A stretch of 64,000 bases of DNA from Sequoia sempervirens (lineage: Eukaryota > Streptophyta > Pinopsida > Cupressales > Cupressaceae). Under the pieces are notes generated by a model that saw only the letters and a program-made list of their open reading frames with translations, was not told where the DNA came from and ran no database searches. A program made the position numbers and the translations under genes. Shown here in pieces: positions 25,761 through 35,835 of this stretch. Location: positions 44,512,077-44,576,076 of the forward strand of contig VDFB02000003.1 of assembly GCA_007258455.2 (NCBI GenBank), given 5' to 3'. Each line of letters starts with the position of its first letter. Positions within the stretch are counted from its first letter, which is position 1.

Positions 25761-26002
25761 AATTTCTCTTTAAGTGCTTATACAGATGCAAATAGGGCAA
25801 GTTGTGTAGATGATAGAAGAAGTACAAGTGGAGGTGCTTTCTTTCTTGGAAGTAGATTGGTTTCTTGGATAATTAAAAAGAAGGATTTGTTATCTTTATT
25901 TACTGTAGAGGCAGAGTATATTGTTGCAATATCTTGCTAAAAACAGGTGTTGTGGATGAAGCAGACATTAAAGAATATCATAATATCATATAATGAACCT
26001 AT
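25755..26002 (+). pseudogene. copia RNase H, N-terminal half
   Basis: Carries SAYTDANRASCVDDRRSTSG, GSRLVSW and EAEYIVAISC. It reads on through LWMKQTLKNIIISYNEP and stops abruptly at 26002, at the insertion point of the solo LTR. The second half resumes at 27608 in a compatible frame, so the interruption is a later insertion and not separate genes. Confidence 0.88.
25998..26002. repeat. target-site duplication CCTAT, left copy
   Basis: CCTAT at 25998-26002 is repeated exactly at 27603-27607, on either side of a TG..CA-bounded 1600-bp insertion. Five base pairs is the usual duplication length of LTR-retrotransposon integration. Confidence 0.9.
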
Positions 26003-27602
26003 TGTTGAATACACAAGACAACTAAGGGGGGGATGAATTATTTGTACATTAAAATATCAAAACCCTCATTAATATTAAAATTTGCATTAGTCTCTTAAAC
26101 CCTTAACAACTTTTAAACCCTTATCATGCACTAGAAAAATATAAACATGAGAAACAGTAATGCAAACACACCCAAACACATGAGAACATCAGATTTACTT
26201 GGTAAACCCAAGAAGGGAAAAACCATGGTGAGGATTAGCTCACAATATAAAGTAATTTCAATACCGAATACAATAGGCTCACTGTCAGAGGGCTCACTAC
26301 CCAAAAGAAAGAAGGGCTCACTGCCAAATTAGAAAGAAGAAGAAATAATTTTGTTAGAATGATAAATCCATCTTAGAGCAATAGAGAATTTCCACCACTA
26401 TATATTTGTGCCATCAATAACCTCCAGCTCACTACTATTAGAAACTTCAGGTACTCGACAAATGTAGACCCTTCCACTCACTGCATTGGATTCATAGGCA
26501 TTGAGCTTGCACTTCAGATCTCTGCATCTGATTAAATTTGCATCTCAACACATCCTCACATCTACACACTTTTCTCCAACAATTCACCTTTCCTTTATAC
26601 CATTCACAATCTTAAAAACATCTTTCAAGGTCAGTTATGCACTTCAAACGCGCAAATTCAAAATAGGTTGGCACCAAAACATTCCCGCAATGGAGGAATG
26701 AAAGTAGACCACATCACACCTAAAATCGGATCTAAATCCATATTTGCACACCATGTTGCACTTCCACAAATGCCAAAGCATATCCACAATTAGTATAAAC
26801 ACCAAAGGTCGATCGAACCTATGTTAACACCATTAAATATTTAAGTACACGCTTCCTTTGATCCAAAGATGACTTGCAAACCACATACAACACTTAAACA
26901 TAATCTGGAATATTCCATCAACAACTTGAAATTCAATAAATCCTTCACAACATCATACACTTGAAATATATATTCATTTTGTATACCCAGTTAACCTTCT
27001 ATACACTGTAACTCATGAATCCAACCTTGTGGGGCATCAAAAACTAAAACAACTCATACTAAAGATAGATATGAAAAATATAAGCACACCTTTATATTTG
27101 CAAGACCAAATACCACAACGCGGAGAAACGTGAAGCAAAACCATTTCTCCTAGACAACACTACATCACAACTCACACACTAGTAAACACAACTTCTTCTA
27201 TTGAATGATCCAAAACCTAAAGCTCTGAATATAACACCTCTGAACACCTCTAATCAACATATTTGAACCACACAAGAAGATATTCAACCATGAAGAAATG
27301 CAGAGCAAAACCTTGAACACTAATCTTCCATACTGAACACTCATTTATTCAAATTTTCTCAAAATAACTTGGAAACCGAGCACCACAAACACCATCTCAA
27401 CATCAGCAACACCTTCTCAGCATATCAACCACACAACATTTTGAACATCCACAAACATATTCTCATCAAAGCAACACTAGAGGTTGACATTAGTGAGACT
27501 ACTAATTACAACATAATGCAACCAATCTAAGCATCTCCATAGGTTGGCATCAATGCAACAACAAAGATTTGTTGACATCAATGACAACACAAACTTCCAA
27601 CA
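26003..27602 (-). mobile_element. solo LTR nested in RNase H, same family as host element
   Basis: Exactly 1600 bp, starting TGTTGAATAC and ending TTCCAACA, with CCTAT duplications. Its reverse complement can be followed alongside the host's 3' LTR at 28453-30208. Shared features are the TGTTGGAAG start, a 'gtcgacc' word, a 'ggtataaa' TATA box, 'ctcaatgcctatgaatcc', the 'cagtgagccc' subrepeats and 'gtgagctaatcctcacc'. It contains no internal region, so it is a solo LTR left after LTR-LTR recombination of a full element that had inserted in antisense orientation. Frames inside it, such as 26147-26332, are not genes. Confidence 0.9.
26594..26599 (-). promoter_or_regulatory. TATA box in solo LTR
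   Basis: TTTATA on the plus strand (TATAAA on the sense, minus strand) lies at the position equivalent to the TATAAA at 29555-29560 in the 3' LTR. Conservation between two diverged LTR copies supports it as the core promoter. Confidence 0.55.
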
Positions 27603-27607
27603 CCTAT
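27603..27607. repeat. target-site duplication CCTAT, right copy
   Basis: Partner of 25998-26002. Immediately after it the RNase H reading frame resumes. Confidence 0.9.
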
Positions 27608-27849
27608 TTCTATCTTGTGTGATAATACAACTGCTATCAATAAATCAAATAATTTGGTGATGCATTCAAGAATAAATTATATCTCAATCCGGAACCACTT
27701 TTTAAGAGAGAAGGTTGCAGAAAATGAAGTAAAACTAGAGTATGTGCCTACAAAGGATCAAGTTACAAATATTTTTACAAAGGCTCTTCCTAAATATACT
27801 TTTGAGTATCTCCAACAAAAGTTAGGGGTCAATTCCCCTCCTTTCAACT
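27608..27849 (+). pseudogene. copia RNase H, C-terminal half
   Basis: Resumes with LCDNTTAINKSNNLVMHSR and continues IRNHFLREKVAENEVKLEYV, KDQVTNIFTKALPKYTFEYL to a stop at 27849. This is the normal C-terminus of a copia polyprotein. The catalytic Asp of CDNT is present. Together with 25755-26002 it makes one RNase H domain, cut by the solo LTR. Confidence 0.88.
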
Positions 27850-27930
27850 AGATGCATAAGTGTGTGCATCTTTCAAGGAAGCATTTTAAGATACATTATT
27901 GGTCTTGGACTGATGTTGAAGGCTACCTCT

Positions 27931-28450
27931 TAGGGGGAGTAAGTAGCAGTATTGTTGGTTGGTGAAGTATGATGGAGCATATTTTGTGTCCTTAAGGGGG
28001 AGTGCAGTAAAGTGTAATGCAGTTACTTGTGTTGCAAGTGGTGTATGCATATGTCAAAAGGGAAAACAAAAAAAATCCTATGTAGATGATGTGTGAAAGG
28101 TGCAAGTGTTTCCCCTTGAATTTTGTCAAAAAAAGGAGACCAAAAGAGTTCAATACAAGAAAGAGATTTGGATGAGTCTATGGCCCTTTTCCATTGATGT
28201 AAAAGAGAGAGAGAGAGAGAGAGATAAATTTGGTTAAAAAACCATAGTGTAGAAGAGAATATGGTCTGAAGACCATAGGGAGAGAATGCTTAGGAGCAAG
28301 AGTGTTCAAAGCATGAAAAATTCCTCAGGTAGGGGGAGAAGAGATGCCCTAGTCAGGGGGAGTGTTTCTTGTTTTAGAATTGTTGTTGATTGCTTTTGTT
28401 ATTGATGAATTTTTAGAAAGTCGATGTTGTCATCAATGACAAAGGGGGAG
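27931..28450 (+). other. array of polypurine tracts before the 3' LTR
   Basis: GGGGGAG-type tracts occur at 27932-27939, 27994-28003, 28331-28338, 28355-28363 and 28441-28450. The last one abuts the LTR and is the expected functional primer. A GA dinucleotide run lies at 28205-28227. Multiple polypurine tracts upstream of the 3' LTR have been described as a hallmark of Sireviruses (established knowledge). Confidence 0.75.
28205..28227. repeat. GA microsatellite
   Basis: About eleven GA dinucleotides in a row in the 3' non-coding part of the Sirevirus-like element. Confidence 0.9.
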
Positions 28451-29554
28451 ATTGTTGGAAGCTTGAGTTATTTGTGAGTTGCTTGGGTGTTGTCATTGTT
28501 TTCAACCCCTTGTATGAAGATATTGTTGGAATTTTTTTGGCATTGATGATTTCAACCCCTAGCATTTGAGTTGGTGGAAGCCTAAAGTTGTTGGCATTGA
28601 TGTCAACACAATGTTGTTGGTGTTGTCATTGATGTCTTACTTTAGTATAGTTACAGAAGTTATGTTTGGAGAGATATTTTGATGTGCTATAGTTGATGAG
28701 AGGTGTTGCAGATGTTCTAGATGAGTTGCAAAGATGTTAGTAGTGTTGTTGATGCAGTTGGTTCACTTTTTTTCCAAGTGCTTTTGATAAAATTTGAATA
28801 AAAGAGAGTTCAGTGTGAAATAGTGTTTAGTGTTTTTCTCCACATTCATTCATGGTTCAAGATATTCCTGTGTGATTTGGATATGATTATTAGAGGTGTT
28901 TAGAGGTTTTATACCTAGAGTTTCAAGTTTCAGATCATTTTGTAGTGAAAGTTGTGTTTGGCAATATGACTGTCTGGTGAAACAAGGTGTCTGGGAGAAA
29001 TGAGATAGCTCCACATTTCTCCACAGTGAAGGTTCTTGTATCATGGATCTAAGAGCGTTCTTATATTATTTATATCTACCTTTCCTTAAAGTTTCAGGTG
29101 TTGTGGTGTTTTTCAAGGTTGTTTGGTGTGTTGGATGTCTCTATCAATGTGTCTAGTTGCACAGAATAAAGGTGTTCCTAAGTTTCAAGTGGTTACAATA
29201 GTTTTGGAAAATATTATGATGATGTGGAATATTCTTGGATATCATGGAGTGTTTCTATGTGGTTTGTGAGATGTTTTTAGACCTAGAGAGGCGTGCTTGT
29301 GATCGCTTGTTAGTATTAGTGCAAGTTTGGTCGACCTGCATGCTAGCGCTAATTGGGGAGGATGTTTTTTGTTTGTAGAAGTGTTAGTAAGAATGTCAGT
29401 GTAGATTTGGGTCCTAGTTAAGTTGTGGCATGGTATTCCTTCACTTATTTACACCATGGAAGTGTTTGGTGCCATCCTATTTGATGTTGCATGGTTGAGG
29501 TGCATATGTTTCCTTAAGGCCGACGTAATTGAGATTATTTTAGGTCATCAATGG

Positions 29555-29560
29555 TATAAA
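29555..29560 (+). promoter_or_regulatory. TATA box in 3' LTR
   Basis: TATAAATATAAGG is at the same relative position as the TATAAAGG of the nested solo LTR. It is the likely core promoter of the family. Confidence 0.55.
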
Positions 29561-29784
29561 TATAAGGAAATTTTTTGTTTGTATGATGCAAAGAGTGTGT
29601 GTGATGAAAAAGATGCAAAATTGATCAAGTATGGTGATCTAATTGTGATCCTCAATGCCTATGAATCCTAGATGCAATGAGCACAACGTGTCTACATTTT
29701 AGTCTGTTAAATAAGTTGTTTGTGCTTCCGTGGAAATATATCTTTAAAATAATAGAGATGCATTAATTGTTGTTCAAATTGGCA

Positions 29785-29955
29785 GTGATCCACCCCTTCT
29801 ATCTTCTTTCTTCTAGACAACGAGTCCTTTGGCAGTGAGCCCTTCCTTCTTTTGGGTAGTGAGCCACCCCTTTTATCTTCATTCTTTTGGATAGTGAGTC
29901 CTTTGGTAGTGAGCCCTTCCTTCTTTTGGTAGTGAGCCCTCCAACAGTGATCCTA
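29785..29955 (+). repeat. subrepeats in the LTR ('agtgagccc')
   Basis: The words 'ggcagtgatcc', 'ggcagtgagccc', 'ggtagtgagcc', 'ggatagtgagtcc' and 'ggtagtgagccc' alternate with 'cttccttcttttgg' blocks. There are roughly six imperfect copies, with fewer in the solo LTR. Confidence 0.7.
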
Positions 29956-30208
29956 TTATATTCAGTATTTCAATTCATTTATATGGTGAGCTAATCCTCA
30001 CCTTGGTTTTTCCCTTCTTGAGTTTTTCATGTAAATCTAGTGTTCTTATGTGTTTTGATGTGTTTGCATTATTGTTTCATATGTTTACATTCTGCTAATG
30101 CATGATAAGGGTTTAATGGTTGTTAAGGGTTTGAAAAGATATTGAGGGTTTGAATGTTTTAAGTATAGAACTGATTCACCCCCTCTCAGCTGTCATGTGC
30201 ATCTATCA

Positions 30209-31130
30209 CTTTAGATATTAATAAAGTGCCATCAAGAAAATGTATGGATAATTGGTTCCATAGTGTTTGGTTCAAAAAATTTAATATTCAAATTTTCTTT
30301 TGTAGATTAATTCAAAAAGGTTTATTTCTAAAAATTTTAAGTGCCAAAAAATGCAAGAGATAGTCCTTAATAAAGGATATTGGAGTATTGGTAGAACCAA
30401 TTCCAAGGTTATATCTTGGTTTGTGAATGCAATTAGTGAGGAAATCCTCACTCTTTCATACCCTAGATGGATTAAAATTAATTTTTTCTTATCACAAATT
30501 TGGTCCTTCCTCTCGCATTTAGTTTCCATCTTAGAAAAATGTTTAAAATGGAAGAAACCAACACCACTGTGCTTAATTTAGACACCAAGTTGTTGGTTTC
30601 CCTAAACCCAAGTATGGAAGTGCTAGAGGAAATAGTGTTTGAAACCCATGTAATTTCAACGTCACTCCAAGTAGAAACCATGGGAGTTTTGAATATGTGC
30701 TACCTCGATAAAATGGAGGGGCATGTGAGGAGAAATTGCTCATTAGTAAATAGGAAAAATGAGGCTCGATCTATAAAATCTTCTCAACCAAACCCTAACT
30801 CGAGGTTCCTCGGGAGGGTGTGGTATCTGATACTAATTCAATCTCTTAATTGCAATAATTCCTTTGTCTCAAATAATGCCTCACCTTCTTTGGAATTTTT
30901 GGAACCATTGACTAACAAGGAGGTAGTGGATCCTAAAGAATTTAGGATAGATCTTCTAGCTTCAAGATCTATCAAAGAGAGAGTGGGAGAATTATTGAAG
31001 CTTGTAGAACAAAATTGGAGCCTAGGTGAGTCAAGTGGCAGGAACTCAACTCCCAACAAATTAAAATGACTAAAGATCATAAAGACCTGGGTGATCCAAC
31101 AATACTGGTTTACAATTCTGTTAAGGAACG
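30209..31130 (+). pseudogene. LINE ORF1 remnant (DUF4283 and zinc knuckle)
   Basis: Starts immediately after the 3' LTR. The motif series LNKGYWSIGRTNSKVISWFV, then EEILTLSYPRWIKI (30351-30500), is typical of the DUF4283 domain in plant LINE ORF1 proteins. A frame change near 30500-30580 leads to a 189-codon frame (30500-31069) with MCYLDKMEGHVRRNC, a CCHC-type zinc knuckle missing its second Cys. No endonuclease or polymerase follows before 31742. ORF1 proteins bind the LINE RNA. This copy is broken. Confidence 0.72.
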
Positions 31131-31741
31131 GAAATTGCAAAAATGCTCCCATGAAGAAAATTTCAAGTTTTTGGGGGGTTGCACGAAGGGTGTGTTCACT
31201 CTAACCCAAAAGGGGTTCGCTCTAACCCCCCTTCAATCAAACCCCCTTTTTGTGATGTGACCATTGTTTGCATGTTTTCTAAAATGAAATCAAAGGGAAA
31301 GTCAAGACAAAGGCGGGTTCGCTCGAAGGGGGGTTCGAGCAAACCTGGGCCCTTTTTTTCCCTTCTCCCCATCTTCTACCAAATTTTTACAATTTTTTTC
31401 CTTTCGAAGCTTGGGTTGAGGATGAAAAAGGAGGAAACTTCACAGATCCAACTAGATGATGGTAGTCCTCAAAACAAGCAATCCATTGAATATAATTTTA
31501 ATATATTTTGGTTTTATTATGTATTTTTTGTTATAGTTTAATTAAACATAGGTTTTTCACCAAAAATCATTGAAAAAAATGTTCATGCTAGGTATTGATG
31601 TCCTTGATCCAGTAAAAAAAATTGAATTTTGATACATACAAAAAAAGTTATGTTGTATGTAGTCCACCTATGTCTAAATTATAATTGGTTTGACTTCAAA
31701 ACTTAATTAAGAAAAAAATATTCAATAAAATACTATGCAAC
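31131..31741. other. non-coding stretch before the nested complex
   Basis: Contains repeated 'gggttcgct.taacccccctt' words (31180-31240 and 31310-31345) and AT-rich sequence. The frames at 31066-31260 and 31179-31541 show no known motif. Confidence 0.4.
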
Positions 31742-33086
31742 TGTAGAGAAGGGGGATGCAACTCACGAGTTCTCTTCATTCAAAGAGCCTCACGGGGTGA
31801 ACTGACCTAAACTACCTCAAGGAACAACTTGAAAGTTTTAGAATCAGAAAGAGCATATCACAGAGATTCTCTGGACAAACTAACAAGCTCTCGGCCAAAG
31901 GACGTCAGCGAGGAATATAGATGACAGCATGATGCATTGGCATCCCATAGGTGCGTTGGCGTCTCGTATGGACCATAAAGCAAGTTTATCACAGAAAGTG
32001 ACAAAGTGACCACTTCTATTCTAATTGCTAAGAAATCTTGGAATGTGAAAAAGTAGCAAAATATAACAGAACTAGAATAAAATGAAGTAGAAATGAAAAA
32101 GATAAGGAGAAGAAAGGAAATGCATACAACCACACAAGTGATGAAACCTCTAGTACGTGAATGTCTTCAAAACTTGCATGTGTGATATTTGGAGAAATTG
32201 TTGGGGTTGTATAGGGGTTTTCCTCAGTCAAACCCCCATTTTGGTGCTCCCACCTCCTTGGACATCCAGATAGAAAGAGAGAGAAGAGAACCAAAATGGT
32301 TAAACTATGTGGTGAAAGAAAAACCCGCTCAAGAGTAGAACCCGCACCACCAAGTATGAGTGATAAAAGCAATCCCTGCTCGAGGAGGAGAACATGTATC
32401 ACAAAGTATGAGATGCAATAGAAAGGGGATATGGAATCCCAAGATGCTCACAAACATGAGATAGGGGAGATAGAGCTACAAGCGCCAAAGGAGATGCAAA
32501 GAGGGAGAGAAAGATAGTTGCAAGAGCCAAGAGTGTTGCAAGGATGTGAGAGTGTTGTTGTAATAGGCTATATGGAGCTATGAAAGCAAGAGTTAGAGAG
32601 TAGAAGGCTAGAGCCAAAGCTAGAGAGAAGTTAGAAGTAGAGGAATGGAGCTAGAGGTGGAGGAAGAGGCCAAATGAATTGAAAATATTGGTTTTAAGGA
32701 GGGAAAAGAAGCTTCCCGAGCCATTTTAGGGCATCTCGAGCCATTACCACTGACCAAAGGAGGTGACAAGTGGTAAGCATGCACGAAGATGGTCATTTGA
32801 ATGTTGAAACATCACAAGAAACTAGTGTGGCATGTAGACGTTTGCGCGGTGCGCTAGTGTCTAGACACATCAAGCTACAAAATGACACAAATGGGAAAGG
32901 CACAAAGTTTGAGGCAAAGCTGACACATGAGGGTAGCTGCTGAAAAGGGGTATGGAGCATCTTGAGAAGGGAAAAGGTTGATGCAGGGGCTAAAATGATC
33001 CTACACAAGATACTAAGGGAGTGGACACTAAAGCGGATACAAAAATGTATGTGAAATTGCAAGGGGTACAATTTTATGACTAAACA
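31742..33086 (-). repeat. 3' LTR of the outer element
   Basis: About 1345 bp. TG at 31742 starts the segment shared with 45906-46785. The right end, CA at 33086, is inferred from TG/CA ends and the adjoining polypurine tract on the minus strand. Frames within it (for example 32028-32402, 32399-32617) are on LTR sequence and have equivalents in the other copy, so they are not counted as genes. Confidence 0.8.
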
Positions 33087-33106
33087 TTTTTCCCCCACTT
33101 TAGCGG
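33087..33106 (-). other. polypurine tract of the outer element
   Basis: On the minus strand AAAGTGGGGGAAAAA lies directly before the TG of the inferred 3' LTR. This sets the LTR boundary and the orientation. Confidence 0.7.
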
Positions 33107-33342
33107 GCATATGAATCTATGCTAATATGGACACTAAAGGAAATCTACTAAACATAAATAACATCATATGCCAAAAGGATAATGTAGAGGAAGCAGACAA
33201 CTCTTTGAACCACAGAAGCATGCCCCCAGGCTGTAGACTTGCAAAATGGATGCATTAGACAAGAAAAACTTGCACCAGACAACAGTGTTAGAACATAAAA
33301 ATCCACTAAAGGATTTGAGTTAGAAAATTAAAAGAGACCTCG

Positions 33343-33347
33343 ATGTA
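33343..33347. repeat. target-site duplication ATGTA, left copy
   Basis: ATGTA at 33343-33347 is repeated exactly at 42410-42414, flanking the chromovirus. This proves insertion into the outer element. Confidence 0.9.
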
Positions 33348-34179
33348 TGATGCAGGAGCATCCTTGGTTCTCGGCAATCTTGCATCAACCAAAAAAAAAA
33401 AAATTCTTTCAGTTTTGTTCTTATTTTGTTCTTGCTTAGTTCATGTTGGTGGACTCGTCATCTTTGCTCACTAGACCCCATGGATCTTTGTGTACATCAT
33501 GGGCATGTTCATTTCCCTTATTCCAATATTTGGGCATGATTGGATCTTTCTCTGGCAAGTTATCGCTTCCGAAATTTCATGGTAGTTTCTTGAACTGACA
33601 CCAAAATAGTTTTCAAGCCAATCGGTTAATTTGATCATTCGTGGATCGTCCCCGTGACTTGCAGATCTCGACGGTGTGATTGTAAGTGTTCCTTGAAGTG
33701 TCCTCGACCTTCCTTATAGGTCCAAACTTCATTCTATGCACCTATTGTTAGCATAATTCAAATTTGAGGCTGACCTATTCATGTGCACGTTACATTTCCT
33801 TTCCTTGGTTAATGTAATGATCTTTGGCCGACATGGATGTTTCCAGAATCGCGGATATGGTATAAAGCTTGTAATCAGTCATTATAATAAGGCAGTGGAG
33901 TTATTAGTTGATTGAGTAGATTAAGATTGATCTGAATTGTAAGAGTTCATCTCACATATAGGAGCATATTGGGATGTTATAATATTGAACATGTTATATC
34001 AGGCCCGTGAGCTGAATCTATAAACCTGAATGTTGTCGGCCGAATGTAACTGATATTTCTGTTAATGAACATATTTGCATTTGCATTTTCCTCAATATTC
34101 TATGTTGCTTTCATTGTGTTACTCTTGATGCATGGTCTGGATAGTTCTCTTTAAGGACCCTCCTACTGTGGCTGTGTCA
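33348..34179 (+). repeat. 5' LTR of the chromovirus
   Basis: Starts TGATGCAGGAGC and ends GTGTCA, matching 41579-42409 throughout. 832 bp. Confidence 0.93.
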
Positions 34180-34182
34180 AAT

Positions 34183-34196
34183 TGGTATTAGAGTGA
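34183..34196 (+). other. primer-binding site (tRNA-Met type)
   Basis: TGGTATTAGAGTGAG follows the 5' LTR by three bases. It is a mutated form of TGGTATCAGAGC, complementary to initiator tRNA-Met. Confidence 0.8.
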
Positions 34197-34304
34197 GATT
34201 CGTTCCTTGTGAAATCATCAGAGTTTGCGAAGTCCTGTTGAAGATTTGTTGTAGGGTGGTGAATTGAGCATTCTACCTGCAGCTCCTAGAGGACTTGTGT
34301 AAAG

Positions 34305-35148
34305 ATGGCAGGAAGAAGAAATGGTAGAGGAAATGGAGTGCGTGGAAATGCAGACCCTACTTTAATGGAGAAGTTGAGAGGAATTGCTACCAAATTAGAT
34401 GCAGTTGAAACGGCCCAGAGAAGAGGTCGACCAGTTGATGATGTGAGTGATGAAGAGGTAGAAGTACAAGGAGGAAAGAGGAAGAGAAGAACAACCCGGT
34501 CTTTATCAGGGAGAAGAGAGGTTCAGAAGAGCCCTAACCAGAGCAAAAATAAAAACACATTTCAATCCACTGGATTATAATGGTAAGTTGGATTTAGAAG
34601 AATTGCTTGATTGGATTGCAAATATGGAAAATTATTTTGAATTTGAAGGTACCACTGAAGATAAGAATGTGAAGTTTGCTTGTACAAAGTTGAGAGGACA
34701 TGCATCCCTTTGGTGGGAACATTTGTAGACAGATAGGAAAAGAAGAGGAAAAGAGAAGATAATATCATGGGATCAGATGGTGAATAAGTTGAAGACAAAG
34801 TTCATGCCTGCAGACTATCAGATCAGTTTGTTTCGAAAGTTGAAAAATATAAAGCGGAAAGATTCAAGTGTGACAAAGTATACTGAGGAGTTATATAAGT
34901 TGAATATTAGATCTGGACATTCAGAGGATGAGATTGAGCAAGTAGCTAGGTATGTGAATGGTTTGAGGTCATCTATACAGGATGAGATCATTTTCATTAA
35001 GTTGCAGAGTGTGGAAGAGGCATATCAGTGTGCCCTAAAGGCAGAAGAGAAGTTGAATAAAAGACATGAGCAGAAACGTAGAGGAAGAGGTGGAAGATTT
35101 CAGAGAGGAAGAAATTTTACTAGAGGAAGAGGCTCTTTTGTAGATTAG
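34305..35148 (+). pseudogene. chromovirus gag
   Basis: The start ATG at 34305 gives MAGRRNGRGNGVRGNADPT and a basic, Glu-rich N-terminus. After a frame change near 34570 the retrotransposon gag domain follows: YNGKLDLEELLDWIANMENY, KLRGHASLWWEHL, then a TAG (34726-34728), then FMPADYQISLFRKLKNIKR, RYVNGLRSSIQDEI, EEAYQCALKAEEKL and an Arg/Gly-rich RNA-binding tail. The stop at 35146-35148 separates it from the zinc knuckle, which continues in the same frame. Gag would form the particle and bind RNA. Confidence 0.88.
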
Positions 35149-35835
35149 AATAAGGATAAGAAGGTCAGTAAGAATGATAATTTGTATCATAAAGGTGATG
35201 GAAACTCATACAGAAGAGGAGGATATGGTGGTTACCGGAATGAAGGTTATAGAAAGGATGATAAGGAGAAAAGAGTATTCAGGGGAACTTGCTTTAAGTG
35301 TGGTGGAGAAGGACATAGAGCATTTGAATGTAATCAGGGGGAAACAAGCAAAAATACAGAGAACAATAGGATAACAACCTTTGCTAAGGAAGATCATGTC
35401 GGATCATCTAATAAACTGGAAGGTGGAGAAGTGTTGGTGAATAGAAGGATATTGTTACAAAGTGAGGTAGAAAAGGAACCGTTGCAGAGAAAGAATTTGT
35501 TTCGGACTAGATGCAAGGTAGCTGGTAAATGTTGCAAAGTGATTGTTGACAGTGGAAGTTCTGAGAACCTAGTTTCTGAAGAAATAGTGACTAAATTGGA
35601 GTTGGAAGGGTTGAAACACCCGAAGCCCTATCAAATAGCTTGGATTCAGGATGAGCATAAGATATTGGTAAGTGAACAATGTTTGGTGAAATTGAAGATA
35701 GGAAATTATCATGATGAAGTTTTGTGTGATATTATGCCTATGGATGTATGCCATGTTTTGTTGGGAAGGCCTTGGCAGTATGATAGATAGGCTATTCATG
35801 ATGGAAAGAAGAATGTATATACTATTGTTGCTAAT
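35149..35835 (+). pseudogene. chromovirus zinc knuckle and protease
   Basis: Same frame as gag. CFKCGGEGHRAFEC is an intact CCHC knuckle. The protease site reads CKVIVDSGSSENLVSEEIV with an intact Asp-Ser-Gly, and the C-terminal block HVLLGRPWQYDR matches gypsy retropepsins. A TAG at 35788-35790 ends the open stretch right after that block. The protease would cleave the polyprotein; the active-site residues are unusually well kept for this window. Confidence 0.9.

Larger units (their letters stand above)
22190..30208 (+). mobile_element. Ty1/copia retrotransposon, Sirevirus-like, 5'-truncated, with nested solo LTR
   Basis: Plus-strand copia order: gag (22190-22990), protease (23220-23450), GAG-pre-integrase (23578-23778), integrase (23788-24600), reverse transcriptase (24700-25760), RNase H (25755-26002 and 27608-27849), a ~600-bp 3' non-coding region with several polypurine tracts, and a 3' LTR (28453-30208). 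No 5' LTR or primer site is visible upstream of 22190, so the 5' end is lost. Sirevirus-like traits are the repeated polypurine tracts, the long LTR and the NGCSNHMTGDKSKF protease motif. Many stops and frameshifts make it inactive. A 1600-bp solo LTR interrupts RNase H. Confidence 0.88.
28453..30208 (+). repeat. 3' LTR of the Sirevirus-like element
   Basis: About 1756 bp. It starts TGTTGGAAG directly after AAAGGGGGAGAT, and the CA end at 30208 was placed by alignment with the solo LTR at 26003-27602. It contains the TATA box at 29555 and 'cagtgagccc' subrepeats at 29785-29955. The 82-codon frame at 29423-29671 is LTR sequence (the solo LTR has matching DNA), not a gene. Confidence 0.85.

Noticed and set aside
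28205..28227. GA repeat as a regulatory GAGA site
   Set aside because: A simple microsatellite in the 3' region of a dead retrotransposon; nothing supports regulation.
29423..29671. 82-codon frame that looks gene-like
   Set aside because: Lies inside the LTR and has matching DNA in the nested solo LTR, where the frame is not kept.
32028..33110. several 70-124-codon minus-strand hydrophobic frames
   Set aside because: They fall in the 3' LTR of the outer element; those before 32622 have equivalents in the other LTR copy. No domain visible.
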